The position numbers and the translations under genes are program-made. The notes beneath the pieces are model-generated. The model was not told the origin of the DNA. It ran no database searches and saw nothing but the letters and a program-made list of their open reading frames with translations. 64,000 nucleotides of DNA from Tumebacillus lacus. Its GTDB lineage: Bacteria > Bacillota > Bacilli > Tumebacillales > Tumebacillaceae. Below are positions 39,896 through 48,450 of this stretch, piece by piece. How positions within the stretch are numbered: the first letter of the stretch is position 1; the number at the start of each line of letters is the position of its first letter. The stretch covers positions 248,001-312,000 of the forward strand of contig NZ_JAPMLT010000001.1 of NCBI RefSeq assembly GCF_026410385.1, given 5' to 3'.

Positions 39896-40223
39896 CATTT
39901 TGTGACAGTTTCAAACAAGATTCGCCAGTGTTGCCAGCTCCCGAATAGGTTACAAAGCTCCGGGAGAAACTAGAAAAGCCCAGTTGTGACAGGGCATTGA
40001 ACAACGTTTTGCCTATGAGAAAAATTGCACATGACTTGCTTGACACTCAATAGGGCAGAATGTAAGATTGAAACGAGATGTTCGGGTCATTTTATCTAAA
40101 CATACCTATTAATCCGCGCTTGGGTTAATTCGCCGCGAGAGAAATGGGTTCGCGGTTTTGGTATGATCCTCTAGTTAAATGACTGTTCGAATTTTTGTCT
40201 GGTAGGGAGGTTTAGATGCACTC
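39896..40223. other. Intergenic control region upstream of qcrA
   Basis: This 328-base gene-free region is AT-richer than its surroundings. It contains an inverted repeat CTCCCG/CGGGAG (about 39939-39968), a consensus SigA promoter and a long leader of about 150 bases before qcrA. No protein gene other than a 3-codon frame at its end is seen. Confidence 0.6.
40040..40068 (+). promoter_or_regulatory. SigA promoter of the qcr operon
   Basis: TTGACA and TAAGAT are separated by exactly 17 bases, a near-consensus vegetative promoter about 155 bases before qcrA. Confidence 0.82.
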
Positions 40224-40227
40224 ATGA
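40216..40227 (+). CDS. 3-codon upstream frame coupled to qcrA
   Basis: AGGGAGG with 5-base spacing precedes ATG-CAC-TCA-TGA. Its stop overlaps the qcrA start as ATGA. The Shine-Dalgarno sequence is better placed for this minigene than for qcrA (13 bases). A coupling or regulatory role is possible. It may equally be chance. Confidence 0.35.
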   Translation: MHS

Positions 40228-40772
40228 GCGATCAGAGAGGTAAAGAGGGGAAACAAGGCCTCACCCGCCGTCAATTCCTGAACTATGCGCTCGGCGGCAC
40301 CGGTGCTTTCATGGCCGCGACCATCGCAGCACCTCTGGTTCCGTTCGCTATTGACCCGCTCACCCGCAGCTCCGGTGGCAACTTCTTTGACACCGGTATC
40401 GCAGAAGCGGACGTAAAGTCCGACTTCCCGCTGATGGCTGAGTTTAAGGTTCACCGCAAGGATGGCTGGGTTGAAGAGAACGTCAAGGTCCGTGCATGGC
40501 TGATCAAGGACGAGGCAGGTCAAGTCCTCGCGATGTCCCCGATCTGCACCCACCTGGGCTGTCAGGTTGCCGGTTCGGTCGATGCAAGCGGAAACCCGGA
40601 ACCGTCGAAAGACGGCGAATGGTGGTTCCACTGCCCGTGCCACGGCGGCCGTTTCACTGTCCATGGGATTAACGACCCGGCGAAACCGCCGCAACGTCCG
40701 CTTGACGTCTATGAAGTCAAGATCGAGGGCGGCAAAGTTATGCTGGGCAACTTGAAGCAGCGTAAAGTGTAA
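40224..40772 (+). CDS. qcrA: Menaquinol:cytochrome c reductase Rieske subunit QcrA
   Basis: This 182-aa protein has a twin-arginine signal ('TRRQFLNYALGG') that stays as a membrane anchor. The C-terminal Rieske domain has 2Fe-2S ligand motifs 'CTHLGC' and 'CPCHGG'. It takes electrons from menaquinol and passes them to the cytochrome c part of the bc complex on the outer face of the membrane. It is first gene of the qcrA-qcrB-qcrC operon, with a SigA promoter upstream. Confidence 0.95.
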   Translation: MSDQRGKEGKQGLTRRQFLNYALGGTGAFMAATIAAPLVPFAIDPLTRSSGGNFFDTGIAEADVKSDFPLMAEFKVHRKDGWVEENVKVRAWLIKDEAGQVLAMSPICTHLGCQVAGSVDASGNPEPSKDGEWWFHCPCHGGRFTVHGINDPAKPPQRPLDVYEVKIEGGKVMLGNLKQRKV

Positions 40773-40792
40773 ATGGAAGTAGGTGAGAACGA

Positions 40793-41464
40793 ATGCTGAA
40801 AAAGACTTACGATTGGATTGACGAGCGTCTGAACATCACTCCGATCTGGCGCGACTTCGCGGATCATGATGTCCCGGCTCACGTAAACCCGGCGAACAAA
40901 ATGTCTGCGTTTGTCTACTGCTTCGGCGGTCTGACGTTCTTGATCATCGTCACCCAGATCCTGTCCGGTATGTTCTTGGCGATGTATTATGTTCCGGATA
41001 TTGTCAACGCTTACCGCTCCGTCCAGTACATCACGGACGAAGTTCTGCTCGGGAACATCGTTCGCGGCATGCACTTCTGGGGCGCAAGTTTGGTCATCAT
41101 CATGATGTTCCTGCATATGTTGCGCGTCTTCTTTACCGGTGCCTACAAGGCTCCGCGTGAGCTGAACTGGGTGGTTGGCGTCCTGATCTTCTTCGTCGTC
41201 ATGGGCTTTGGCTTTACCGGCTACCTGCTCCCGTGGGACCAAAAGGCTTACTGGGCGACCGCCGTCGGTGCACAGATCGCAGAGACCGTTCCGGTCCTCG
41301 GTCCGTACATCAAGACCCTGCTCGTAGGCGGCGACATCCTCGGCGCGCTGACGCTGACTCGCTTCTTCGCGATTCACGTCTTCTTCCTGCCGGCCGCACT
41401 TCTCGGCCTGTTGGGCTTGCACTTCATCATGATCCGTAAGCAAGGCATCGCGGGTCCGCTGTAA
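40793..41464 (+). CDS. qcrB: Menaquinol:cytochrome c reductase cytochrome b subunit QcrB
   Basis: This 223-aa cytochrome b6-type protein has four membrane helices carrying the haem-ligand His pairs ('GMHFWGASLVIIMMFLHMLR' and 'IHVFFLPAALLGLLGLHFI') and the quinol-site motif 'LPWDQKAYWA'. The length matches the split b6/subunit IV arrangement of Bacilli. ATG 40793 lies 20 bases after qcrA with GGTGAG upstream. Confidence 0.95.
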   Translation: MLKKTYDWIDERLNITPIWRDFADHDVPAHVNPANKMSAFVYCFGGLTFLIIVTQILSGMFLAMYYVPDIVNAYRSVQYITDEVLLGNIVRGMHFWGASLVIIMMFLHMLRVFFTGAYKAPRELNWVVGVLIFFVVMGFGFTGYLLPWDQKAYWATAVGAQIAETVPVLGPYIKTLLVGGDILGALTLTRFFAIHVFFLPAALLGLLGLHFIMIRKQGIAGPL

Positions 41465-41516
41465 GAAGTTTATGCACGTAAAAAGCTCAACTGCATGGAG
41501 AAGGAGGTAAACAGAA

Positions 41517-42278
41517 ATGGGACAAGATTTTTACCGTGACCGGATTCCCGGCACACCCCGTTTTCGCGAAAAAGACAAAAAGAAGCCGATCGGATCTGAA
41601 CCGTTCTGGCCGAACTTCCTTCTGAAGGAATGGATCGTCGGCGCACTGTTCCTGGTCGCTTTCACGATTTGGATCATCTTCAACCCGGTGCATCTCTCTG
41701 ATGTTGCCGACCCGAACCCGTCGGGTTACATCCCGATGCCGGACTGGTACTTCCTGTTCCTGTATCAGCTTTTGAAATACTTCCCGGGCAAAATGGTCTG
41801 GATGGGTACCGTTGTCATCCCTGGCATCGCGGTCACCCTCCTGATCCTCGCTCCGTGGCTGGATAACTCCAAAGCGCGTCATCCGTTCAAGCGTCCGGTC
41901 GCTACGACCTCGATGATCTTGACTCTGCTCCTGATGATCTGGATGACCTACGAAGCGGACGTTCAGCACGAAGAGGCGCTGGCTCACCTGCCGAAGCAGG
42001 TCGACAAGTCGGCGATGCCGACCGACACCGCACTGGTGGACGAAGCAGACCCGGGTGCAAAGATCTACTCGGCATCTTGCGCAGGCTGCCACGGTGCAGA
42101 CCTCAAAGGCTCTGTAGGTCCGTTCCTGCTCGGCATCGGCAACAAGCATGACGCTGCCAAGTTGGAAGAAGTCATTACCAAGGGCTTCCCGCCGAACATG
42201 CCGGCTGGTGGCGGTCTGACCAAACCGGAAGACATCAAAGCTGTCGCCGAATGGCTCGGAAAGCAAAAGCAACAGTAA
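41517..42278 (+). CDS. qcrC: Menaquinol:cytochrome c reductase subunit IV/cytochrome c fusion QcrC
   Basis: This 253-aa protein combines a subunit IV-like part (three membrane helices with 'IPMPDWYFLFLYQLLKY', the PEWY-type quinol motif as PDWY) with a C-terminal cytochrome c domain. That domain has the haem site 'CAGCH' and the later Met-containing loop 'PPNMPAGG'. This fusion is typical of Bacillus-type bc complexes. ATG 41517 follows GAAGGAGGTAAACAG. It is last gene of the operon before a strong terminator. Confidence 0.95.
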   Translation: MGQDFYRDRIPGTPRFREKDKKKPIGSEPFWPNFLLKEWIVGALFLVAFTIWIIFNPVHLSDVADPNPSGYIPMPDWYFLFLYQLLKYFPGKMVWMGTVVIPGIAVTLLILAPWLDNSKARHPFKRPVATTSMILTLLLMIWMTYEADVQHEEALAHLPKQVDKSAMPTDTALVDEADPGAKIYSASCAGCHGADLKGSVGPFLLGIGNKHDAAKLEEVITKGFPPNMPAGGGLTKPEDIKAVAEWLGKQKQQ

Positions 42279-42285
42279 TGGAATC

Positions 42286-42318
42286 AAAAAGACCGACCCC
42301 GATGGGTCGGTTTTTTTG
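42286..42318 (+). terminator. Terminator of the qcr operon
   Basis: CCGACCC/GGGTCGG stem, 4-base loop, flanked by A5 and T7. Confidence 0.92.
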
Positions 42319-42340
42319 AAATTTGCAGGAGGTTGCAGCT

Positions 42341-42943
42341 GTGAATTGGAGTACTCCTTTGCTTCGCACCACCTTGGACAGCCGACCGTTCCTTTGGTTT
42401 CTGTTCATTGCCAACTTGCTCGGCTCGATCTACGGCTTTATCTGGTACGGAGATCAACTCGCCGACACGCCGTGGCTGTGGAACTTTTTCGTGCCGGACA
42501 GCCCGACTTCGTCGTCCTTGTTTACCCTCGTCGTTTTGCTCTGGTTGCTCGGCAAACACTCGCCGGTGCTGGAGATGCTGTCGATGGTTACGAACATCAA
42601 GTACGGCATCTGGGCATGCGGCGTGATCGTTACATACTGGATCGCCGACAAAGAGGTCCATCCGGCCAATCTGATGCTGCTCGCGTCGCACGGTGCGATG
42701 GCGTTTGAGGTACTGCTGTACAACTACCGCTACCGCTTTACGTGGAGCGTGTTGTGGATCGGGGCCGTGTGGCTGTTGTTTAACGACTTTGTCGACTACG
42801 TGTACGGCATCCATCCGTGGCTGCAGGACAACCGTTTCTTGCCGGAAGTGACGTTCTGGACGATCATCTTGAGCCTTGCGACGCTGACGCTGGTCGCGGT
42901 GCTGCGTCCGAAAGAAATCACCAGGCTGGCTCGTCTGAAATAG
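42341..42943 (+). CDS. ypjA: DUF1405 membrane protein YpjA
   Basis: This 200-aa, Trp-rich protein has about six membrane segments ('FLWFLFIANLLGSIYGFIWYG', 'LLWLLGKHSPVLEML', 'HGAMAFEVLLY') matching DUF1405/YpjA. It always sits near qcr genes in Bacilli. Its function is unknown. GTG 42341 is chosen with CAGGAGGTTGCAGCT upstream. Confidence 0.88.
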   Translation: MNWSTPLLRTTLDSRPFLWFLFIANLLGSIYGFIWYGDQLADTPWLWNFFVPDSPTSSSLFTLVVLLWLLGKHSPVLEMLSMVTNIKYGIWACGVIVTYWIADKEVHPANLMLLASHGAMAFEVLLYNYRYRFTWSVLWIGAVWLLFNDFVDYVYGIHPWLQDNRFLPEVTFWTIILSLATLTLVAVLRPKEITRLARLK

Positions 42944-42954
42944 CATGTCTAAAT

Positions 42955-42995
42955 GATCGCCCCCACCCATAAATTGTTGGTGGAGGCGATTTTGT
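42955..42995 (+). promoter_or_regulatory. Hairpin sequestering the ypjB ribosome binding site / terminator
   Basis: ATCGCCCCCACC (42956-42967) pairs with GGTGGAGGCGAT (42979-42990) with one mismatch. The right arm contains the GGTGGAGG ribosome site of ypjB and is followed by TTTTG. It could act as a leaky terminator after ypjA or hide the ypjB start. Confidence 0.6.
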
Positions 42996-42996
42996 T

Positions 42997-43788
42997 ATGT
43001 GGCAGCGATGGATAGGGTTGCTGTTGGTCATTTTCGTGGTGCTGTCGGCCGCTCCGGTGCAGGCGGCGGAGTCCGTGCACCCAATCGAACTGTATCAACA
43101 GACGGTCAAGGTGGAGAACATGATCCGTCAAGCGGACGCGCCTGCAAAAGTGTTGGCGGAACTGGATGCGCTGTCCGACATGTATACCCGCTTGCAGGTG
43201 GGTGATGTCCATCAGCGGATCGAAGGGGTACAGGCGATCTCGGCGGAGTTGGTCGGCTTGAAAGCGATGTACGCGGCGGCCAAAGGACCGGAGCAGGCGG
43301 TGGCGGAGTTTCGTATTCACCGCGTCACGGTCGCTTTCGATTCGCTCGCGTATCCGAACTCGCCGGCGTGGTTGCCGATTGCCCGTTCGCTGGAAAACCA
43401 CCTCGACAAAAGCATCGAGGCGGTCGGAAAAGGCGATCAAAAGGCAGCCAAGGCGATGTTTGCCAAAGCGCGTCAAGAGCGCGATCAGATCTGGTTGGCG
43501 ATGCAACTGCACGGCGACCCGAGCGAATTGAATCTGCAGGTGTCGGCCCATCGCTTTGTCGAGGGACAAATCGCGATGGACCAGATGACCGACAAACAAG
43601 GCTGCCTCGACTCGCTGGGGGCGTACAAGGCGTCGGTCGGCAAAGTGTCGGCGAGCATTCAGATGATGGAAGAGCCGCCGCTGTTGCCGGTGCTGCACGT
43701 CACGCTCACGCCGTGGACGTACGGGTCGCTCGGCAGCGCGTTGATGCTGCTGGTCGGCTGGCGGGTCCTGCGCAAAAAGAAAAACTAG
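42997..43788 (+). CDS. ypjB: Sporulation protein YpjB
   Basis: This 263-aa protein has an N-terminal signal peptide (cleavage near 'APVQAAE'), an all-helical extracytoplasmic domain and a C-terminal membrane anchor ('LGSALMLLVGWRVLRKKK'). Motifs such as 'LPIARSLENHLDKSIEAVGKGD' and the position after ypjA identify YpjB. Its exact part in sporulation is not defined. ATG 42997 follows the hairpin-embedded GGTGGAGG. Confidence 0.85.
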   Translation: MWQRWIGLLLVIFVVLSAAPVQAAESVHPIELYQQTVKVENMIRQADAPAKVLAELDALSDMYTRLQVGDVHQRIEGVQAISAELVGLKAMYAAAKGPEQAVAEFRIHRVTVAFDSLAYPNSPAWLPIARSLENHLDKSIEAVGKGDQKAAKAMFAKARQERDQIWLAMQLHGDPSELNLQVSAHRFVEGQIAMDQMTDKQGCLDSLGAYKASVGKVSASIQMMEEPPLLPVLHVTLTPWTYGSLGSALMLLVGWRVLRKKKN

Positions 43789-43816
43789 GAATCCGTGTCG
43801 GACTCCTAGTTTTTCG
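43780..43816. terminator. Bidirectional terminator between ypjB and YitT-family gene
   Basis: AAAAACTAGGA/TCCTAGTTTTT stem with an inner TCCG/CGGA and T-runs on both strands, between convergent genes. Confidence 0.9.
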
Positions 43817-43818
43817 CT

Positions 43819-44667
43819 TTATCGCTGTTTGGCCAGCGGGTTGAACCCTTCACCGAGCACGTCGTGGACATCGTTCACGACGAGGAAAGCGGTCGGGTCG
43901 ATCTCGCGGCACATCTCTTGGATGCGGGCGATCTCCTCGCGGGAGACGACGACGTACAGGACTTCCTTGTCCTGGCCGGTGTAGCCGCCGATGCCTTTGA
44001 GCAGCGTCGTGCCGCGCTCGAGCTCGGTGTGGATCTTGTCGGCGATCGCCTGCGGGTCGGTGGAGATGATGAACATCGCCTTGGAGTTCGACACCCCTTC
44101 GACGACCACGTCGATGACGCGAGCGGCCACGAAGAGGGCGACCAGCGAGTACATGGCGTTGTCGATGCCGACGATGAAGGCGATGGCGGTGATGACGATC
44201 ACGTCGACCGCAAAGATCGTGCGGCCCATGCTCCAGCCAAAGCGGTGGTTGACGATCCGGGCGATGATGTCTACGCCGCCGGTCGTGCCGCCGCAGCGGA
44301 AGATCAGGCCGAGGCCGAGACCCGCAAAGACGCCGCCGTAGAGACCGGCGAGCAACCGGTCCTGCACGCCCATCTGGAACCAGCCCTGCGTCACTTCGGA
44401 GGCGACGGAGACGGCCACGACGCCGACGATCGTTTTGACGATGAACTGCCGGCCGAAACGACGCCACCCGATGAAGAACAACGGGATGTTCAAGGCGAGG
44501 AACGACAAGCCCAGCGGAATGTCGAACTGGTAGAGGAGCAGCAGGGACACGCCGACAAAGCCGCCTTCTGCCAGTTTGTTCGCGATGATAAAGTTATTGA
44601 GGCCGAACGTAAACAAAAAGGCACCTGCGATGATGCCCAGCAGCGAAAGGATATGTTTTTGTTGCAT
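43819..44667 (-). CDS. YitT-family membrane protein (YpjC-like, DUF2179)
   Basis: This 282-aa protein has five membrane segments ('LAEGGFVGVSLLLLYQF', 'FRCGGTTGGVDIIARI' motif) and a C-terminal cytoplasmic DUF2179 domain ('SNSKAMFIISTDPQAIADKI', 'LYVVVSREEIARI'). The CGGTTGG motif is a family hallmark. B. subtilis YpjC lies next to ypjB, so this is probably its orthologue, although inverted. The transported substrate is unknown. ATG follows AAAGGCGG. Confidence 0.88.
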   Translation of the reverse strand: MQQKHILSLLGIIAGAFLFTFGLNNFIIANKLAEGGFVGVSLLLLYQFDIPLGLSFLALNIPLFFIGWRRFGRQFIVKTIVGVVAVSVASEVTQGWFQMGVQDRLLAGLYGGVFAGLGLGLIFRCGGTTGGVDIIARIVNHRFGWSMGRTIFAVDVIVITAIAFIVGIDNAMYSLVALFVAARVIDVVVEGVSNSKAMFIISTDPQAIADKIHTELERGTTLLKGIGGYTGQDKEVLYVVVSREEIARIQEMCREIDPTAFLVVNDVHDVLGEGFNPLAKQR

Positions 44668-44752
44668 GTTGGTACCGCCTTTCTATTCTAGCATATCCTG
44701 CATTCCTACCTAGTGTACCTGAAACTCTCAGACTTCGAAAGGGGAGAATGCT

Positions 44753-45712
44753 TTGAAACGAGCGCACGGAATCGGGCGCAAAATCCAGTTTGGCGGGGCG
44801 ATCTTGCTGGTCGCCGTCTACCTCCAGGAAGTGTTGCTCACCCTGTCGTCAATCACGTGGCGAAAAGACGATGACGGACTGTGGCACGTGTTGATCGACG
44901 CGGCCAAGGTGTCGAAACTGTGGTCGTTTATCGGACTGATGTGTTTGTTCGCCGGCCTGCTCGTCTTTTTGATCGGGTGGATGTTCAAGCGAAGGCGGCG
45001 CAAAGAGCCGGCACAGCCGCCGTGCAGCCGGTTGACGATCTATGACATGCTGGTGTCCTACGGCTGGGTGGGGCTGCTGTTTTTCGGCGGCATGCTCCTG
45101 TACTATTCCGGGTTTGGCCTGCTGATCCCGGAGGCGTTTCGCAACTCTTCCGCCGGGTCGGCCATCGGCGGCGTGTCGATGCAGTTGGTCGCGATGGCTG
45201 TGATCCCGATTTATTTCCGCAAACGTTTGAGCGAGATCGGGCTGAGACGCCCGATGATCACGTGGAAGATGGCCGGGTATGTGCTGATGTTCTTTGTCTT
45301 CACCTACGCGATGTCGCTGGTCAGCGCCCATCTTGGGACATGGCTTGGGGTCAACACCGACTCCTACCGTGAGCAGCACATCTCCGAGGAGTTGCACGGC
45401 GCGTTGAAAGACGGCCTGCTGCTGTCCTTGATGCCGATCCTCGCCACGTCGTTGATCGCGCCGGTCGGGGAAGAACTGCTGTTCCGGGGTGTGCTCCAGT
45501 CGGTGCTGACCGTCCGGTTCGGCGCTGTGATTGGGTTGGTGGCATCAGCGTTTTTGTTTGCCTTGATCCACGCGGATGTGGTGCTGTTCTTGCCGATTTT
45601 CTGCATGGGGCTGTTGTTCGGCTGGCTGTACCGGATCACCGGTTCGCTGTGGGCGCCGATCTGGCTGCATATGTTAAACAATCTGTTTGCGAGTTTGATG
45701 GATCTTTTCTAG
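44753..45712 (+). CDS. CPBP-family intramembrane metalloprotease
   Basis: This 319-aa protein has about eight membrane segments. The catalytic motifs are 'APVGEELLFRGVLQ' (EExxxR), 'FALIHADV' (His) and 'WLHMLNNLF' (HxxxN), the CPBP/Abi (Rce1-like) signature. Such proteases act within the membrane and are used in bacteriocin immunity or signal processing. Start is TTG 44753 with GAAAGGGGAGAA upstream. Monocistronic. A bidirectional terminator follows. Confidence 0.88.
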   Translation: MKRAHGIGRKIQFGGAILLVAVYLQEVLLTLSSITWRKDDDGLWHVLIDAAKVSKLWSFIGLMCLFAGLLVFLIGWMFKRRRRKEPAQPPCSRLTIYDMLVSYGWVGLLFFGGMLLYYSGFGLLIPEAFRNSSAGSAIGGVSMQLVAMAVIPIYFRKRLSEIGLRRPMITWKMAGYVLMFFVFTYAMSLVSAHLGTWLGVNTDSYREQHISEELHGALKDGLLLSLMPILATSLIAPVGEELLFRGVLQSVLTVRFGAVIGLVASAFLFALIHADVVLFLPIFCMGLLFGWLYRITGSLWAPIWLHMLNNLFASLMDLF

Positions 45713-45719
45713 AACGGAA

Positions 45720-45752
45720 TGAAAAAAGACGGCCGCGGGCCGTCTTTTTTAT
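45720..45752. terminator. Bidirectional terminator between CPBP and DedA genes
   Basis: AAAAAAGACGGCC/GGCCGTCTTTTTT stem with a 3-base loop lies between convergent genes. Confidence 0.9.
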
Positions 45753-45757
45753 GTACT

Positions 45758-46360
45758 CTATTTGGCAGATCGCGTTTTACGCCAGAAGACCAGTCCGTAG
45801 AAGAGTCCTCCAACGGCGGCGATCACGACGGCCCAGAGCATAAAGCGGTGGGTGAGCGCGGTCACCTGCGTCCAGTGCACGCCGAGCAGCTTGCCGAGCG
45901 TCACGAAGGTCAGCGACCAGATCAGGCCGCCAGTGTAGGCGTAGACAGCGAAAGAGCCGAACGGCATCCGGCTCACCCCGGCGGCGAAGGCGGTGACGTG
46001 CCGGACGCCGGGGATAAAGTATCCGATCATCAACACGATCTTGCCAAATCGAGTGTACCAGCCGTTCACCCGCTGGAGCCGCACTTCCGTGATGCCGACG
46101 CGCCGTCCGTAGCGTTCCACCAGCGGGAGGCCGAAGCGCAGCCCGAGCCAGTAGGAGAGCGTGATGCCGACGACACTGCCGGAAAAAGCGGTGGCGAGCG
46201 TGGCGAAGTAGTCCAGACGTTGTTGGGAGACCAAAAATCCGCAGTAGGTCATCAAGATCTCATCGGGGATCGGCAGGCCGACGATGCCGAGCACCAGGGA
46301 GATAAACAGCCCATAGTACCCGTAGTCGGTTACGAGTTGCAAGACGGTTTCTTTGATCAT
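45758..46360 (-). CDS. DedA-family membrane protein
   Basis: This 200-aa protein has the DedA features: an N-terminal 'GIVGLPIPDEILMTYCGFLV' (acidic residue in the reentrant loop), 'GSVVGITLSYWLG' and 'RFGKIVLMIGYFIPGVRHVTAFAAGVSRMPF' with the conserved Gly/Arg pair. DedA proteins take part in undecaprenyl phosphate or phospholipid flipping. UppP, a second enzyme of the C55 cycle, is encoded nearby at 47.6 kb. ATG follows GAGGAGGAACT. Confidence 0.9.
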   Translation of the reverse strand: MIKETVLQLVTDYGYYGLFISLVLGIVGLPIPDEILMTYCGFLVSQQRLDYFATLATAFSGSVVGITLSYWLGLRFGLPLVERYGRRVGITEVRLQRVNGWYTRFGKIVLMIGYFIPGVRHVTAFAAGVSRMPFGSFAVYAYTGGLIWSLTFVTLGKLLGVHWTQVTALTHRFMLWAVVIAAVGGLFYGLVFWRKTRSAK

Positions 46361-46413
46361 AGTTCCTCCTCAAGCGCAGCCTTATCTAGAATAGCATATT
46401 GCGCCGAGTGCGC

Positions 46414-47466
46414 TCAAACCTTATTTCGGAAGAGATGGCGGGGCCACAGCAACAAGAGGAGCAAAAGGAAGCTCAGGTGGCCAAAGACCGGGTACAGATA
46501 GTGGACGATGTTGGAGAACCCGACCTGTGCAACAAAAAAGGCGGCGGTGAGGATCAGGATGGTGATCAGATGAGCCTGCATCGGACTGCGCTGTGCGGCG
46601 AGTTGTGAGCCGAGTCCAAATACGTTGGCGATCAGGGTCGAGTAGATCTCCCCCCACAGCGCGACGATGAACAACGCCTGCATCAGCGGGTTGAACGTCG
46701 AGGAGAGAAAGCCCATCGGCACCTCATACTCCAAGATCATCGGCATCCGCGTCGACATCGCATACTGCGCGCCGAGCAGCATCAGGCCAAGCCCTGCCGC
46801 GCCGAGCAGCCCGCCGAGTTTCAGCGCTTTGGTGCTCTTGATCTCGCCGCCCAGCGGGATCAGCACCGACACGGCGAGGCCGAGATTGAGCGCTGCATAG
46901 GAGATGCCGGAGAGCACCCAGCGCCACGGCTCGACCCCGGTGTTGACGACCGTCGGCAGGTGATCGGTCTGCAGATAGCTCTGGACGAAGATCGTCAGGA
47001 TCACCGTCAGCATCACCGGGACGATGATCGTGTTGGCGATCATGATCCCTTTCATGCCGCGCAGGATCGTCAGGAACGTCAGCACCATCGTAAACAGCAC
47101 GCCGAGTTGGAAGGAGAGGTGCAACTGCTCCTCAAACAAAGCCCCGACCCCGGCCAGCATCGCGACTGTGACGAAGAACAGCATGATCATCATAAATGTG
47201 TCGATGACAGCGGCGAACTTTGGCCCAAACAGATACGCGGTCAGCTCCCGGTAAGAGCGGGCGTTCAGTTTGCGGCCGAGGGTGAGGATCTGGGTGCCGA
47301 CCCATGCAAATAAAAAGGTGGCCAAAAGGATGCCAGGGTAGGCCCACGGCCCGAGCATCGTAAAGAAGGTGACGATCTCCTGCCCGGAAGCAAATCCGGC
47401 GCCGACGACCGTACCGATGTACGTAAAGGCGACCTGTAACGCGAGTCGTATTTCTGTTCGTGTCAT
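46414..47466 (-). CDS. YkvI-family membrane protein
   Basis: This 350-aa protein has about ten membrane segments. It opens with 'YIGTVVGAGFASGQEIVTFF', the helix-break motif of the APC/LeuT-related YkvI family, and contains 'GGEIKSTKALKLGG' midway. It is likely a secondary transporter of unknown substrate. ATG 47466 follows GAGGGGAAAAGCT. It is divergent from uppP and lies 53 bases upstream of the dedA start on the same strand. Confidence 0.85.
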   Translation of the reverse strand: MTRTEIRLALQVAFTYIGTVVGAGFASGQEIVTFFTMLGPWAYPGILLATFLFAWVGTQILTLGRKLNARSYRELTAYLFGPKFAAVIDTFMMIMLFFVTVAMLAGVGALFEEQLHLSFQLGVLFTMVLTFLTILRGMKGIMIANTIIVPVMLTVILTIFVQSYLQTDHLPTVVNTGVEPWRWVLSGISYAALNLGLAVSVLIPLGGEIKSTKALKLGGLLGAAGLGLMLLGAQYAMSTRMPMILEYEVPMGFLSSTFNPLMQALFIVALWGEIYSTLIANVFGLGSQLAAQRSPMQAHLITILILTAAFFVAQVGFSNIVHYLYPVFGHLSFLLLLLLLWPRHLFRNKV

Positions 47467-47609
47467 AGCTTTTCCCCTCCTCTTGCAACCTTATTACCTC
47501 TTTGTCCAATTTATGTGAGGAACGGGCACAACTTGTCTTGGAACTTGCGGGACGGGCATAGGCATAGAGGGATGAATGATTTTTTGGAAACGAGAGAGGA
47601 GGAATCGCG

Positions 47610-48401
47610 TTGTCTCTGTGGGAGGCTCTCTTCCTCGGGATCGTGCAAGGGTTGACCGAATTTTTGCCGATCTCGAGCTCCGGGCACCTCGTGCTGTTTC
47701 AAAAGCTGTTTGGTCTGGAGGAAGGTGCGCTCAGTTTTGACATCCTGTTGCACTTCGGCACGCTGCTCGCCGTCCTTGCCGTCTACTGGCGGGACATCGT
47801 GGAGATCGTGAGGAACCCGTTCGGCAAGCTCGGCCGCCTGATCCTCGTGGCGGCGATCCCGACGGCGGCGATCGGCCTATTGTTCAAAGACTACTTTGAC
47901 GAAGTGTTTGCGTCCGGCGAGACGCTCGGGGTCGAGTTTATCCTGACCGGCCTCGTCATCTGGTGGGCGGACGCAGCCCGTCGCGGCTACAAGAAAGAGC
48001 GGGAGATGGGCTATGGAGACGCCCTGATCATCGGCACGCTGCAAGGGGCGGCGATCCTGCCGGCACTGTCTCGTTCGGGGCTCACGATCATGGGCTCGCT
48101 GTTCCGGGGACTGGATCGGGAGTTTGCCGCCAAGTTTTCGTTCCTGATCTCCGTGCCGGTCATCCTTGGCGCCAACCTGCTGCACCTGAACGACCTCGCA
48201 CAAGGCGAGGGAGGCGCGGCGATGAGCTTTGGTCTGCCGGAACTGGCCGGGACGCTGGCGGCGGCTGTGGCCGGATTTTGGGCGATCAAGTACATGATCC
48301 GCCTGATCGTAAACAAGGGCATGCGGATGTTCGCGTGGTACGTATGGGTGCTCGGGGCGTTAATCCTGATCGATCAGTATGTGACGAAGTGGTATTTTTA
48401 A
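47610..48401 (+). CDS. uppP: Undecaprenyl-diphosphatase UppP (BacA)
   Basis: This 263-aa integral membrane enzyme has the catalytic motifs 'QGLTEFLPISSSGHL' and 'LPALSRSGLTIMGSLFRG' (Glu, Ser and Arg of the active site). It dephosphorylates undecaprenyl diphosphate to recycle the lipid carrier for peptidoglycan synthesis and gives bacitracin tolerance when abundant. Start is TTG 47610 behind AGAGAGGAGGAATCGCG. A terminator follows. Confidence 0.94.
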   Translation: MSLWEALFLGIVQGLTEFLPISSSGHLVLFQKLFGLEEGALSFDILLHFGTLLAVLAVYWRDIVEIVRNPFGKLGRLILVAAIPTAAIGLLFKDYFDEVFASGETLGVEFILTGLVIWWADAARRGYKKEREMGYGDALIIGTLQGAAILPALSRSGLTIMGSLFRGLDREFAAKFSFLISVPVILGANLLHLNDLAQGEGGAAMSFGLPELAGTLAAAVAGFWAIKYMIRLIVNKGMRMFAWYVWVLGALILIDQYVTKWYF

Positions 48402-48418
48402 ATGGAAGGAATAGACGA

Positions 48419-48450
48419 AAGAAAAAACCCCTCTCACGAGGGGTTTTTCT
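48419..48450. terminator. Bidirectional terminator between uppP and ylbJ
   Basis: AAAAAACCCCTC/GAGGGGTTTTT stem, 4-base loop, between convergent genes. Confidence 0.9.
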
